Shown piece by piece: positions 26,562 to 35,500 of a DNA stretch of 64,000 nucleotides. The notes below the pieces were generated by a model. It was not told where the DNA came from. It worked only from the letters and a program-made list of their open reading frames with translations, and made no database searches. A program made the translations under genes and the position numbers. Each line of letters opens with the position of its first letter. The first letter of the stretch is position 1. Source of the stretch: CAWJKP01 sp963843465 (GTDB lineage Bacteria > Planctomycetota > Planctomycetia > Pirellulales > Thermoguttaceae); assembly GCA_963843465.1 (NCBI GenBank), contig CAWJKP010000008.1, forward strand, positions 186,001 to 250,000, read 5' to 3'.

Positions 26562-29500
26562 ATGCCGATTACGATCCGATGTCCGAACCCGGACTGCGGG
26601 CAGAAATACACGGTCCGGGAGGAGAACCTTGGCAGCCGCACGACCTGCAAGAAGTGCGGCACGGGCTTCACCGTGGAGATGAAGGCCGACGAGGTGGGCA
26701 CTGCCCAGCCGCCGGCTTCCCCCGGGTCGGCAGCCGGCGAGCGTATTAGTCGCATCGAGGGCCAGGCGAAGATGGCGGTGCCGCCCGGGCTGGCCTCGCC
26801 CGCAGGGAGTTCCCGACCCCCGGCCCCCGACGCCCGGCCCCCGGCCCCCGGCTTGGCCTCGCCCGCAGGGGGTTCCCCGCCAGAGAAGATCGGACCTTAC
26901 ACGGTTCGCCGAAAACTGGGCCAAGGCGGCATGGGCGAGGTCTGGCTGGCCCACGACCCCAGCCTGGACCGCGACGTGGCGATCAAGACGCTGCCGGCCC
27001 GCTTTGCCGCCAAGGAAGATCGCCTGAAGCGGTTCCTCCGCGAGGCCCGGCTGGCGGCCAAGCTGCACCACACCAATGCTGTGACCGTCTACTCGGTCGG
27101 CCAGGAGGGCAGCCTGGTCTATATCGCTATGGAGTACGTGGACGGGCAGTCGCTGGACGACGCGGTGAGCGAAGGCCGGCCGATGCCCTGGCGCGAGGCC
27201 ACGCGGGCGATCCGCGACGCGGCCGCCGGCCTCGATGCGGCCCACCAGTTGGGCTTGATCCACCGCGACATCAAGCCGGCCAACCTCATGCGGACCCGCA
27301 ACGGCGTGACCAAGGTGGCCGACTTCGGCCTGGCCCGTTCGCAGTTCAGCGAGAGCCGGCTGACCCAGGACGGCTCGATCTTTGGCACGCCGGCCTACAT
27401 GTCGCCGGAGCAGTGGCAGGGCGGCAAGGTGGACGGCCGCAGCGACTTGTATTCGCTGGTCTGCGCTTATTACTGCCTGCTGACCGGCCAGGACCCCTTC
27501 GGCGACGCCGCGCCGGGGCGCTGGGCTATATGCACTGTCACCAGCCGGTGCCCGATCCGCGGCAGTTGTCGCCGCAGTTGCCCGACGCGGTTTGCCGGAT
27601 TCTGGCCCGAGGGCTGAAGAAGAAACCCGAGGAGCGGTATCAGAGCGCCGCAGAGTTGGCAGCCGACTTGGAGGCCCTGCTGGCGCTACCCGAGACGTCG
27701 CTCCCCGCTCGTAATTCATGGGAAAAGCTGCAGGCGTCGCCGAGCGCGTCGGGCGGAACAGCGTCGCGGGTCCGCGTGCCCGCCGCCCTTGTCGCTGCGA
27801 CGACGGCCGTCTGGCGGGGCGCGGCAGCTTTGGCCTCTTCCGCCGGGCGCGGCCGTGCCTGGTGGAAGTGGCTGGCCTTGGCGGGCTTCGCAGCCGCCGC
27901 CGGGGGGTTACTCGCGATTGTGCTCTCGATCCAAACCGGCAGCGGCACGGTGAAGATCGAGCTGAGCGATCCGGCGGCCCAGGTCACGGTGAAGGTCGAC
28001 GGCGACGTAATCGACATCGCGGGCCTGAAGGAGCCGCTGCGGTTGAAGGCGGGCGGACACGACCTGCTGGTTACTTCCGGCGACTACCAGTCGGTGAGCA
28101 AGTCGTTCACCGTGCGCCGTGGGGAAGAAGAGGTCCTGCGTGTGACGCTGGAGCCCAAGACAGTAGCAGGCACACTCCGTGTGCCGTCCGCTCCGGGCCA
28201 CGCAGAAGTCACACTCCCTCTGCCGCATAACGAGCAGCCCGGCCCATCGACGAGCGGGACGGAGCCCGCCGCGCCGGCGACCACCGCTGGGAAAACGTCC
28301 CCAAGCAGCCTTACCACGAAGTTGGACGAGATCAGCGTCGAGTTGGGCGGCGGGGTGAAGATGGAGATGGTGCTGATTCCGGCGGGCGAGTTTCTGATGG
28401 GCTCGCCGGAGTCGGACAAGGACGCCTCCACCGACGAGAAGCCGCAGCACCGGGTGCGGATCACACGGCCGTTCTACCTGGGCAAGTATCTGGTCACGCA
28501 GGAACAGTGGATAGCGGTGATGGGGAGCAATCCCAGCCTTTTCAAAGGGATCAAGAACCCGGTGGAAATGGTCAGTTGGGATGATTGTCAGCAGTTCCTG
28601 GCGAAGCTCAACGCGAAGTCCGGCCCGGGGGGAGGCAGGTTCCAATTGCCGAACGAAGCCCAGTGGGAATATGCCTGCCGCGCTGGAAGTACGACGCGTT
28701 ATTGCTTTGGGGACGATGCATCGGGGCTGCGCGACTACGCATGGTATTCTGCGAACTCGCGCGACACGACGCACCCTGTAGGCGAAAAGAAGCCGAACGC
28801 CTGGGGGCTCTACGACATGCACGGGAACGTATGCGAGTAGTGTGTGGGCTGGTATGGGCCGACGGACGTTACGACGGGGCCTACGGCGGGCTCGTCCCGC
28901 GTGGCCCGCGGCGGCTACTACCACCGCGCCGCCAGTTATTGCCGTTCGGCGGCCCGCGTAGACTCCAGGCTCGGGCTCGGGTTCGGCGGCCAGGGCTTCC
29001 GCGTCTCCCGAGTTCTGGCGGAGGAACCCGAGGTCAAGCCGGCTAAGCCACAGCCAACGGAGCCGGGCCCAGCGACGAGCGGGACGGAGCCCGCCGCGCC
29101 AGCGAGCACCGCTGGGAAAACGTCCCCGAGCAATCTTCCCACGAACTCGAAGGAGACCAGCGTCGAGCTGGGCGGGGGGGTGAAGCTGGAGATGGTACTG
29201 ATCCCGGCCGGCGAGTTCCTGATGGGCTCGCCCGCTTCGGACAAGGATGCCGCTGCCGACGAGAAGCCGCAGCACCGGGTGCGGATCACCAAGCCGTTCT
29301 ACATCGGCAAGTATCTGGTGACGAACCGCCAATGGGAAGTGTTGATGGGTGGCAATCCGGGCGGCGGCGGGCGGCCGACGAACCCTGTCATGTGGCAAAA
29401 TTGGGACGACTGCCAGCAGTTTATCGACAAGCTCAACGCAAAGTCGGGCGAAGAGGGAGGAAAGTTCCAGTTACCAACGGAGGCGCAGTGGGAATATGCC

Positions 29501-29880
29501 TGCAGGGCGGGGAGCACGACGCGCTATTTCTTCGGAGACGATGCGTCGCGGCTGGGTGAGTATGCGTGGTCTACCACGAACTCAGCGGGCGAGCCGCACC
29601 CGGTGGGCGAGAAAAAGCCGAACGCCTGGGGGCTTTATGACATGCACGGGTACGTGTGGCAGTGGTGCCAGGATTGGTATGATACCGGTTACTACTACTA
29701 CGCAAACTCGCCAGCGGACAATCCGGCGGGTCCACCTGGTGGCTCGAACCGCGTGTTCCGCGGCGGCGCCTGGTGCGACCTGGCGGACCGCTGCCGGTCG
29801 GCGAACCGCGGCAGCCACGCGCCCAGTGGCGCAACAACCTCGCGGGCTTCCGCGTGGCTCGAGTTCCGGCGGACAAGTGA
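26562..29880 (+). pseudogene. Ser/Thr kinase with zinc ribbon and two FGE/SUMF1 domains, interrupted
   Basis: Domains in order: a zinc ribbon (CPNPDCGQKY ... CKKCGTGF), a Hanks kinase (LGQGGMGEVWLAHD, VAIKTL, LIHRDIKPANLM, ADFGLA, GTPAYMSPEQW), a membrane segment (WLALAGFAAAAGGLLAIVLS), a small beta domain, then two FGE-like domains each beginning MVLIPAGEFLMGSP. One base is missing near 27523 (GGGG should be GGGGG; then APGALGYMHCHQP). An in-frame TAG at 28838-28840 replaces the second Trp of the usual WEWC motif in the first FGE domain, whose first Trp is also changed to Cys. One base is missing near 29830, after which the text reads NNLAGFRVARVPADK-stop. A palindromic element encodes VAGTLRVPSA in the linker. 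The TAG, unlike the indels, is a real substitution. Confidence 0.8.
28162..28190. repeat. Palindromic element half inside kinase coding sequence
   Basis: AGTAGCAGGCACACTCCGTG and the following TGCCGTCCG match the start of the intergenic element at 42569 exactly. In the kinase frame it is translated VAGTLRVPSA between the beta domain and the first FGE domain. Confidence 0.85.
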
Positions 29881-29987
29881 GGCGGGCGAGTGGAGGTCGA
29901 GCGGACGCCGTGGCGTACCGAGCGGAGCAAGGCCGACCGGAGGGAGAGCCTGGCGTATTATCGGACCGTAGCGGGCGAGGCGGCGAA

Positions 29988-30129
29988 CTCAAAGTAGCAG
30001 GCACACTCCGTGTGCCGTCCGCCCGCGGTGGCGGAAACAGCGGACGGGAAACAGCGGACGGCACACGGCGGACGGCACACGGCGGGCGGGACACAGCGGA
30101 CGGCACACGGAGTGTGCCTGCTACTTCGG
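29988..30129. repeat. Expanded CACTCCGTGTGCC palindromic element
   Basis: Flanked by AAAGTAGCAGGCACACTCCG and its inverse (GTGTGCCTGCTACT). The centre carries several tandem GGGAAACAGCGGACGGCACA-like blocks. It fills most of the gap between the kinase and M48 genes. Confidence 0.85.
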
Positions 30130-30157
30130 CAGACCAACACGCATCGGGGGAAGTCCC

Positions 30158-31417
30158 ATGAGACAGAACGACGTGATCAAATATCTGGTGCTCGGCTCGG
30201 CGGCGGTCCTGTTCCTCGGCCTGACCGTCTGGCTCATCCGCAACGAGGGCCGGCAGACGCGGGACTCGATCCGCGAGGGGGCCAAGGACATCGGCAGCGA
30301 CGTTCACAAGGGGATCGTCGAGGGTGCGGAGCGGGCCGTGGACAAGGCCGCCGAGGTGCCCGGCAAGATCGTCCACAACGTCGTCAAGGAGGCCGCCGGC
30401 GAAGGCGGCCACGCGGCGAAGGAGGTCGTGGGCGAGGCGGGCAAGGTCTCGCACGAGATCCTCGGCGACGTGAAGGATATCTTGCGGGGCCCGGAAAAGC
30501 CCGAAGCAAAGATCCCGACTCCGGTCCCGCCGGAGAAACCCTCCTCCTCCCCACCGCCGCCCGCGGAGAAAGCGGACGGCACACGGAGTGTGCCTGCTAC
30601 TTTAGAGCAGAAACCGGCGGCCACTGCCCGGGGCGGGGAAGTCGAAACTCCTTCACCACCGGCGCCCACGCCGCCCGCCAACCCCATCAAGCAGATCTTC
30701 GACTTGGGCCACAAGGTCTCCCGGACCGTGGACGACATGGGCCAGGAGGTGTTGGCCCTTTCCTGGAACGAAGAGCAGCAAGTCGGCCGGCAGGTACACG
30801 CGACGCTGGCCCGCGAGCATGCGTTCTTGCGTCCGCCCGAGGTCATGGAGCGCCTCCAGCGGTTGATCGGGCCGATCGTCCAACAGCGGACCCGCAAGGA
30901 GCTCGTCTTCACGCTGGAGGTGGTCCAGGACGACGAGGTCAACGCCTTTGCGCATATCGGCGGCTACATCTACGTGAACACCGGATGCCTCAACTTTGCC
31001 AAACCGGATGCGGAGCTGCAGTTCATCCTGGCCCACGAGATCGGGCACCAGGAGCTCAAGCACGTGCTGAAGAAGATGACCTATGCGGCGCGGGCCTCGC
31101 AAGTGGGCGGGGAAGCGGCCGGCACCCTGGCCCAGGCGGCTTATCTGGCGATCGCCCTGGGATACTCCAAGGACCAGGAGGAAGAGGCCGATGCCTGGGC
31201 GTACCGGGCCATGCGCCGTGCCGGCCGCAGCCGCGACGAGGCGTTGTCGGGCATGCGGCACTTGCTCGCCTATTTCACCAGCAAGGGTCTGGAGCCGAAG
31301 CAGGGCCAATCCGGAGGCCCGGTCGACGAGACGCTGCGGCAGATCCGCGACCATTTCTTCAAGTCCCACCCGCCCACGGCCGAGCGACTCCAGCGGCTGG
31401 AGGCCATCCAGCCATAG
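30158..31417 (+). CDS. Membrane-anchored M48-family metallopeptidase
   Basis: 419 residues. One N-terminal membrane helix (YLVLGSAAVLFLGLTVWLIR, residues 9-28) is followed by an amphipathic helical region of about 80 residues and a Pro-rich linker. The peptidase domain has HEIGH at 293-297 (zinc ligands and catalytic Glu), upstream NAFAHIGGYIYVNTG, and the third ligand region EEEADAWAYRAMRRAG. This is the M48 (HtpX/BepA/Oma1) pattern. The topology places the protease on one side of the membrane with a flexible tether. In the linker, ADGTRSVPATLEQ is encoded by a palindromic repeat (30572-30604) and is probably dispensable. It follows the kinase on the same strand. Confidence 0.9.
   Translation: MRQNDVIKYLVLGSAAVLFLGLTVWLIRNEGRQTRDSIREGAKDIGSDVHKGIVEGAERAVDKAAEVPGKIVHNVVKEAAGEGGHAAKEVVGEAGKVSHEILGDVKDILRGPEKPEAKIPTPVPPEKPSSSPPPPAEKADGTRSVPATLEQKPAATARGGEVETPSPPAPTPPANPIKQIFDLGHKVSRTVDDMGQEVLALSWNEEQQVGRQVHATLAREHAFLRPPEVMERLQRLIGPIVQQRTRKELVFTLEVVQDDEVNAFAHIGGYIYVNTGCLNFAKPDAELQFILAHEIGHQELKHVLKKMTYAARASQVGGEAAGTLAQAAYLAIALGYSKDQEEEADAWAYRAMRRAGRSRDEALSGMRHLLAYFTSKGLEPKQGQSGGPVDETLRQIRDHFFKSHPPTAERLQRLEAIQP
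30572..30604. repeat. Palindromic element half inside M48 coding sequence
   Basis: GCGGACGGCACACGGAGTGT and then GCCTGCTACTTTA equal the right half of the element at 42569-42651. It is read in frame as ADGTRSVPATL within the Pro-rich linker. Confidence 0.88.
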
Positions 31418-31455
31418 CCCTCCCGGCAGGAGACGGCCACTGCTGCGGCGCCGAG

Positions 31456-31520
31456 AAAGTAGCAGGCACACTCCGTGTGCCGTCAGCCGCGGACGGCACA
31501 CGGAGTGTGCCTGCTACGTT
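31456..31520. repeat. CACTCCGTGTGCC palindromic element between convergent genes
   Basis: Full element with arms AAAGTAGCAGGCACACTCCG and CGGAGTGTGCCTGCTAC; the left end lies 39 bp after the M48 stop. The stop (TAA) of the minus-strand FHA-ABC gene begins at its right boundary, so it could act as a bidirectional terminator. Confidence 0.85.
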
Positions 31521-34277
31521 AATGGACGTCGCGGGACTGGAGTATCATGTAGATCGCCCCCACGAGCAGGACGAGCATCGCAACCAGCGCGACGCCGCTG
31601 GCTCGCGTCCCCATGCGTTCGTCTTGCTGCGGGAAGTAGCGCTCGGCCATGTCTTGCTCTTTCGGCTGCTCGGCGGCGGGGGGTTTTCCGGCCGCCGCCG
31701 GAGCCTGCGGCGGTTGGCCGGGCGGGCGGGGCAGCACCGGCGGCGTCCACTTGGGGCGATCCTCGACTTCCAATAGCAAGAGCCCCTCGAAGGCCCAACG
31801 CGAGGGCATCACCTGGGCCAGCCACTGCATGGGCGCGTTCATCTCGTGGACCGGCTGCAGGATGCCCGCCAGGATCACCATCGGCAAGAGGATCAGCGGC
31901 AAGAGGGCAATGGCCACCTCCGAGGTCCGCGCCAACGCGGAGATCGTCAGCCCGATGCCCAGCCCGACCAAGGCCGCCAGCAGCAGCAGGAGAAACATCG
32001 GCAGCCAGGGGCCTTTCAGGCCGGCACCCAGTAGACGATGCCCAGCAGCACGGCGCACTGCAACAGACACAGCCCGCCGAGCACCATGAACTTCGAGCCG
32101 ATGTAGGAGGGGATCTTCAGGTTGACCATCCGCTCGCGGTGATAGATGGCCCATTCGCCGACGATCTCGCGGGCCGAGTTCGAGCAGCCGAACCAGAGCG
32201 CGGCCAGCGCCAGCAGGAAGACCGTGATCGAATTGGCGTTGGCCACCGACTGCCAGTTCTCCTGGGTGACCTTCACGGCGGTTTGTTTGCTGAAGACCAG
32301 CACCACCAGCAGGGCGATGATCGGCGCCTGGGCCATGAGGATGGCGGTGTTGGCCGTGTCGCGGAGCTTGATAGCCAGGCACCGCCGCACGAGCGTCCAC
32401 CACTGGCCGAAGCCGAAGGCCCGGTGGGTCTTTCGCTGGTCCTTCTGGCCGTGCTCGACGGGCTGCTTGCCCGCACGAGCGTCGACAAACTGTCGCTTCA
32501 GCGGCGAGACCTCGTAACGCTCGACCCAGGCGGCCGTCTTGTCTTTGGCCAGGCCGCGGAGCACTTCGTCGGGCGAGGGGTCCTGGCCCGGCTTCAGACC
32601 CGGCACGCCGTCGGGGTTGAAGAAGTCGATGGCCTGGGGATAGGCCGGCCCGAAATAGGCCAGCCGCCCCGGCTCCGGCGACTTGGCGTCCTTCGAGACG
32701 AGGATCAGGTTGTCCAGCAGCCGGTAGGCCTCCAGGCTCGGCTGGTGGATGGTGACGACGATCGTTTTGCCGCCGTCGGCCAGCTTGCGCAAGAGCTTCA
32801 TGACCATCAGGGCGTCTTCGCTGGAAAGGCCGGAGGTCGGCTCGTCGAGGAACAGCACGGCCGGGTCGGTCAACAGCTCCATGGCCAGGTTGACCCGCTT
32901 GCGCTGGCCGCCGCTGATGCCCTTCTTCTCCGGCGAGCCGATGAGCACGTTCTCAGTGCCCTCCAGGCCCAGCTCGGCGATCACGTCCTGGATCCGCTTG
33001 TGGATCTCGCCTTCGCTGAAATCGTTGGGCAGGCGGAGCCGGGCGGTGTAGTAGAGCGCCTGGCCGACGGTCAGGTCGCGGTGCATGATGTCGTCCTGGG
33101 GCACGTAGCCCACCACGCCCTGGAACTCGGCATAATGGGCGTACAGGTCGCGGCCGTTGAACAACACGCTTCCGGCCGTGGGCGGCGTGTAGCCGTTCAG
33201 GGCATTCATCAGCGTGGTCTTGCCCGCCCCGCTGGGACCCATCAGGGCGACCAGCTCCGAAGGGTAGATCGTCAAGGAGATGCCCTCCAGGAGCCGGCGG
33301 CCGGGCACGTCGATGGTCACGCCCTGGGCCTCGATGCAGACGTTGCCGCGGTAGTCGCGCTGTTCGAGGTCGCCCTCCGGGGTGAGTTTCAGGGTATAGC
33401 GGCCGATGGCCACCAGGTCGCCCGGCCGGAGCACCTTCGGCGCGGTGATCCGCTGGCCGTTGACGAACGTGCCGTGGGAGGAGCCGAGGTCTTCGATGGT
33501 CACCTGTTGGCCGGATCGCACCAGCCGGGCATGGCGGCGCAACACGTGGTGATCGTCCAGCACGATGTCACAGGTCTTCGCCCGGCCCAGGATGGTCACT
33601 TGCCCGGCGACCTTCAAGGACGTGTACGGCTGGCTGCCCAGCGCCAGTCCGCCGGCCAGCAGCCGTGCCGCGGGCACGCGCAGGGTGCCGAAGTAGACCA
33701 CGTCGCCGGGCGACAACCTGGCCCGCTTGATCCGATTTCCCGGCGAGCCGACGGCCGTGCCGTTGCGCAAGTCGCAGTCTTCCAGCCACGCCTGGCCCTC
33801 TTCGAGAACGATCCGCGCGTGGTGACTGGAAACGATCGGGTAGTCCAACACAACGTCGTTATCCGGCAGCCGCCCGATGCGAATACATCTTTCCCCCTCT
33901 CCCGCCGGGAGAGGGACGGGGTGAGGGACGGGGTAAGGGGATGTAGCCGCGAGCTGAGGGGATTTAGCCGCAGGCTCAGGGCGATCCGCGGCGGGCCCTT
34001 TCACACGAATCGGCTCGGGAGCAGGGCGAAAACTCTCCTCCGGCCAGGGCATCGGCACGCTTCTTCCCAGGGTGATCGTGTCGGCCTTGGTCACCTTGGT
34101 CGGCCCTTCGATCCGCCGGCCGTTGACGAAGGTGCCGTTGGTCGACTGGAGGTCTTCGATCACCAGTCCCTCGTTAGTCCGCGTCAACCGGCAGTGCCGC
34201 CCGGAGACCGTTGGCTGGTCCACGACGATGTCGCAGCGGGGGTCGCCGCCGATAAGCCAAGTTTGCGAGTGTTCCAT
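31519..34277 (-). CDS. FHA-domain ABC transporter, ABCG-like (frameshifted)
   Basis: Three FHA domains come first (CDIVVDQPTVSGRHCRLTR with STNGTFVNGRRI; NDVVLDYPIVSSHHARIVL; CDIVLDDHHVLRRHARLVRS with SSHGTFVNGQRI). Then an ABCG-type ATPase: Walker A LMGPSGAGKTT, signature GISGGQRKRV, Walker B AVLFLDEPTSGL and H-loop VVTIHQPS. An ABC2-type membrane domain ends it. FHA domains bind phosphothreonine, so control by the neighbouring Ser/Thr kinases is plausible. The frame shifts near 32025: VYWVPA-stop should continue GLKGPWLPMFLLLLLAALVG; one base is missing. Start uncertain: ATG 34277 (MEHSQTWL) chosen, 34325 also possible. VPHPVPLPAGEGE in the linker is repeat-derived. Confidence 0.88.
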
Positions 34278-34335
34278 AGATTCAAGAACTGGGCGTTGGT
34301 TGCGATGTTTGGACGCCATTCCCATCTACGCATAG

Positions 34336-34534
34336 GCATGGCACCGGCAAGCCGCGGCATGGCACCGGCAAGCCGCGGCAGGGCCGCCGGCAAACCGCGG
34401 TATGGCGCCGGCAAGCCCCGGCACGGCTGCCGGCAAGCCGCGGTATGGCGCCGGCAAGCCCCGGCACGGCCGCCGGCAAGCCCCGGCACGGCCGCCGGCA
34501 AGCCGCGGTATGGCCGCCGGCAAGCCGCGGAGCG
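34336..34534. repeat. 21-bp tandem repeat, about nine copies
   Basis: Degenerate units of the type GGCATGGCACCGGCAAGCCGC, with variants CGGTATGGCGCC and CGGCACGGCCGCC. It lies immediately upstream of the FHA-ABC transporter start and merges at its right end into the palindromic block that precedes the IS200-like transposase. Confidence 0.85.
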
Positions 34535-34617
34535 GCGTCATGCAATAGCCTGGGGCGTAAGCCCCAGGAACATGGTCCCAAACGACCCGCCAGCCCCGGA
34601 GGGGCGACACGGCGCGA
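34526..34617. repeat. Palindromic block at 3' side of IS200/RAYT gene
   Basis: Contains GCCGCGGAGCGGCGTCATGC, CCTGGGGCGTAAGCCCCAGG and GCCCCGGAGGGGC, each a short palindrome. The same three in the same order recur at 35203-35290. Confidence 0.85.
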
Positions 34618-35082
34618 TCAGCCATGGTATTCGGCCTCGAAAAGGTATTTCTCATCGAACGAAATCCCGTGTCGCTTCAAGATCATGCGAAACTCATCCT
34701 CGAACGATCGCTTGCGATGGTGCTCCGGCTGGCTGCGAACGTATCGCCGAAGCACGTCGACTTGAGAACGGCTGACGGTGAACGCGCCGTAACCCGTCTG
34801 CCACTGGAAATCGCGCCGGCTCTTCTCTTCGCGGAGCCATTTCGATGAATTGGCCTTGATGTCGCGGACAAAATCCGCCAGGGCAATGGTCGGCGGGCAC
34901 GATGTCACAAGGTGAATATGATCGGCGACGCCTCCTATTTCAAGCACCTGGCCCCGCTTGTTGGCGATGATGCCCGCGATGTAGCGGTAGGTCTCTGATC
35001 GGATCGCGTCGGTCAAACCGGGCTTGCGATACTTGGTGCTGAAGACGATGTGATAGTTGAGGCTCGTGTAGCTGCTGGTCAT
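34618..35082 (-). mobile_element. IS200/IS605-type (RAYT-like) Y1 transposase
   Basis: 154 residues from the ATG at 35082, the normal size for a complete Y1 HUH transposase. Motifs: NYHIVFSTKYRKPGL at the N-terminus, GVADHIHLV (HUH metal site), WQTGYGAFTVSRSQVDVLRR, then YVRSQPEHHRKRSFEDEF with the catalytic Tyr. All parts look intact. It stands alone without TnpB. Identical sets of short palindromes flank it on both sides (34526-34617 and 35086-35430), the arrangement of REP-associated transposases, so it may mobilise those repeats. Confidence 0.92.
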
Positions 35083-35085
35083 GGT

Positions 35086-35470
35086 TCCTATTCCGGGTGT
35101 CGCCCCTGCGGGGCTGGCGGTTGTTCTTGCCTTTGGGTTCTTGGGGCTAAGAATCGGTCCCCATGATCCACAGTCTAGCCGCAAAGCGGCGTCATGCAAT
35201 AGCCGCGGAGCGGCGTCATGCAATAGCCTGGGGCGTAAGCCCCAGGGAATCGGTGCCATCCAATCCCTCAGCCCCGGAGGGGCGACATGGGCGCTTCGCG
35301 GAGCCATTGCCTCGACGAATTGGCCGTGATGTCGCGGACAAAGCCGTGTCGCCCCTCCGGGGCTGGCGGGCGTTCCCGCGCTTCCGTCCCTGGGGCTAAC
35401 GCCCCAGGCTATTGCATGTCGCCGCTCCGCGGCTGAAGGCCACCGCGGCGCGGCTGGGATCGGCCGGCAC
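35086..35470. repeat. Palindromic block at 5' side of IS200/RAYT gene
   Basis: Repeated palindromes GCCCCGGAGGGGC, CCTGGGGCGTAAGCCCCAGG and GCCGCGGAGCGGCGTCATGC occur in direct and inverted order (35095, 35175, 35203, 35268, 35345, 35400). This is a gene-free stretch of about 400 bp with nothing else recognised. Confidence 0.85.
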
Positions 35471-35500
35471 GGCAGGTTTCGTCGCGCCGGTCCCAAGACA

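Noticed and set aside
28838..28840. TAG as pyrrolysine codon in the kinase
   Set aside because: The neighbouring Trp codon is also mutated, the expected residue is Trp, and no pyl genes are present; a nonsense mutation is simpler.
32016..32030. TGA in the FHA-ABC gene as selenocysteine
   Set aside because: The downstream coding resumes in a different frame, so it is a frameshift, not recoding.
31083..34775. 1230-residue plus-strand frame opposite the FHA-ABC transporter
   Set aside because: Arg/Pro/His-rich composition and no domains; it is the antisense of a high-GC gene.
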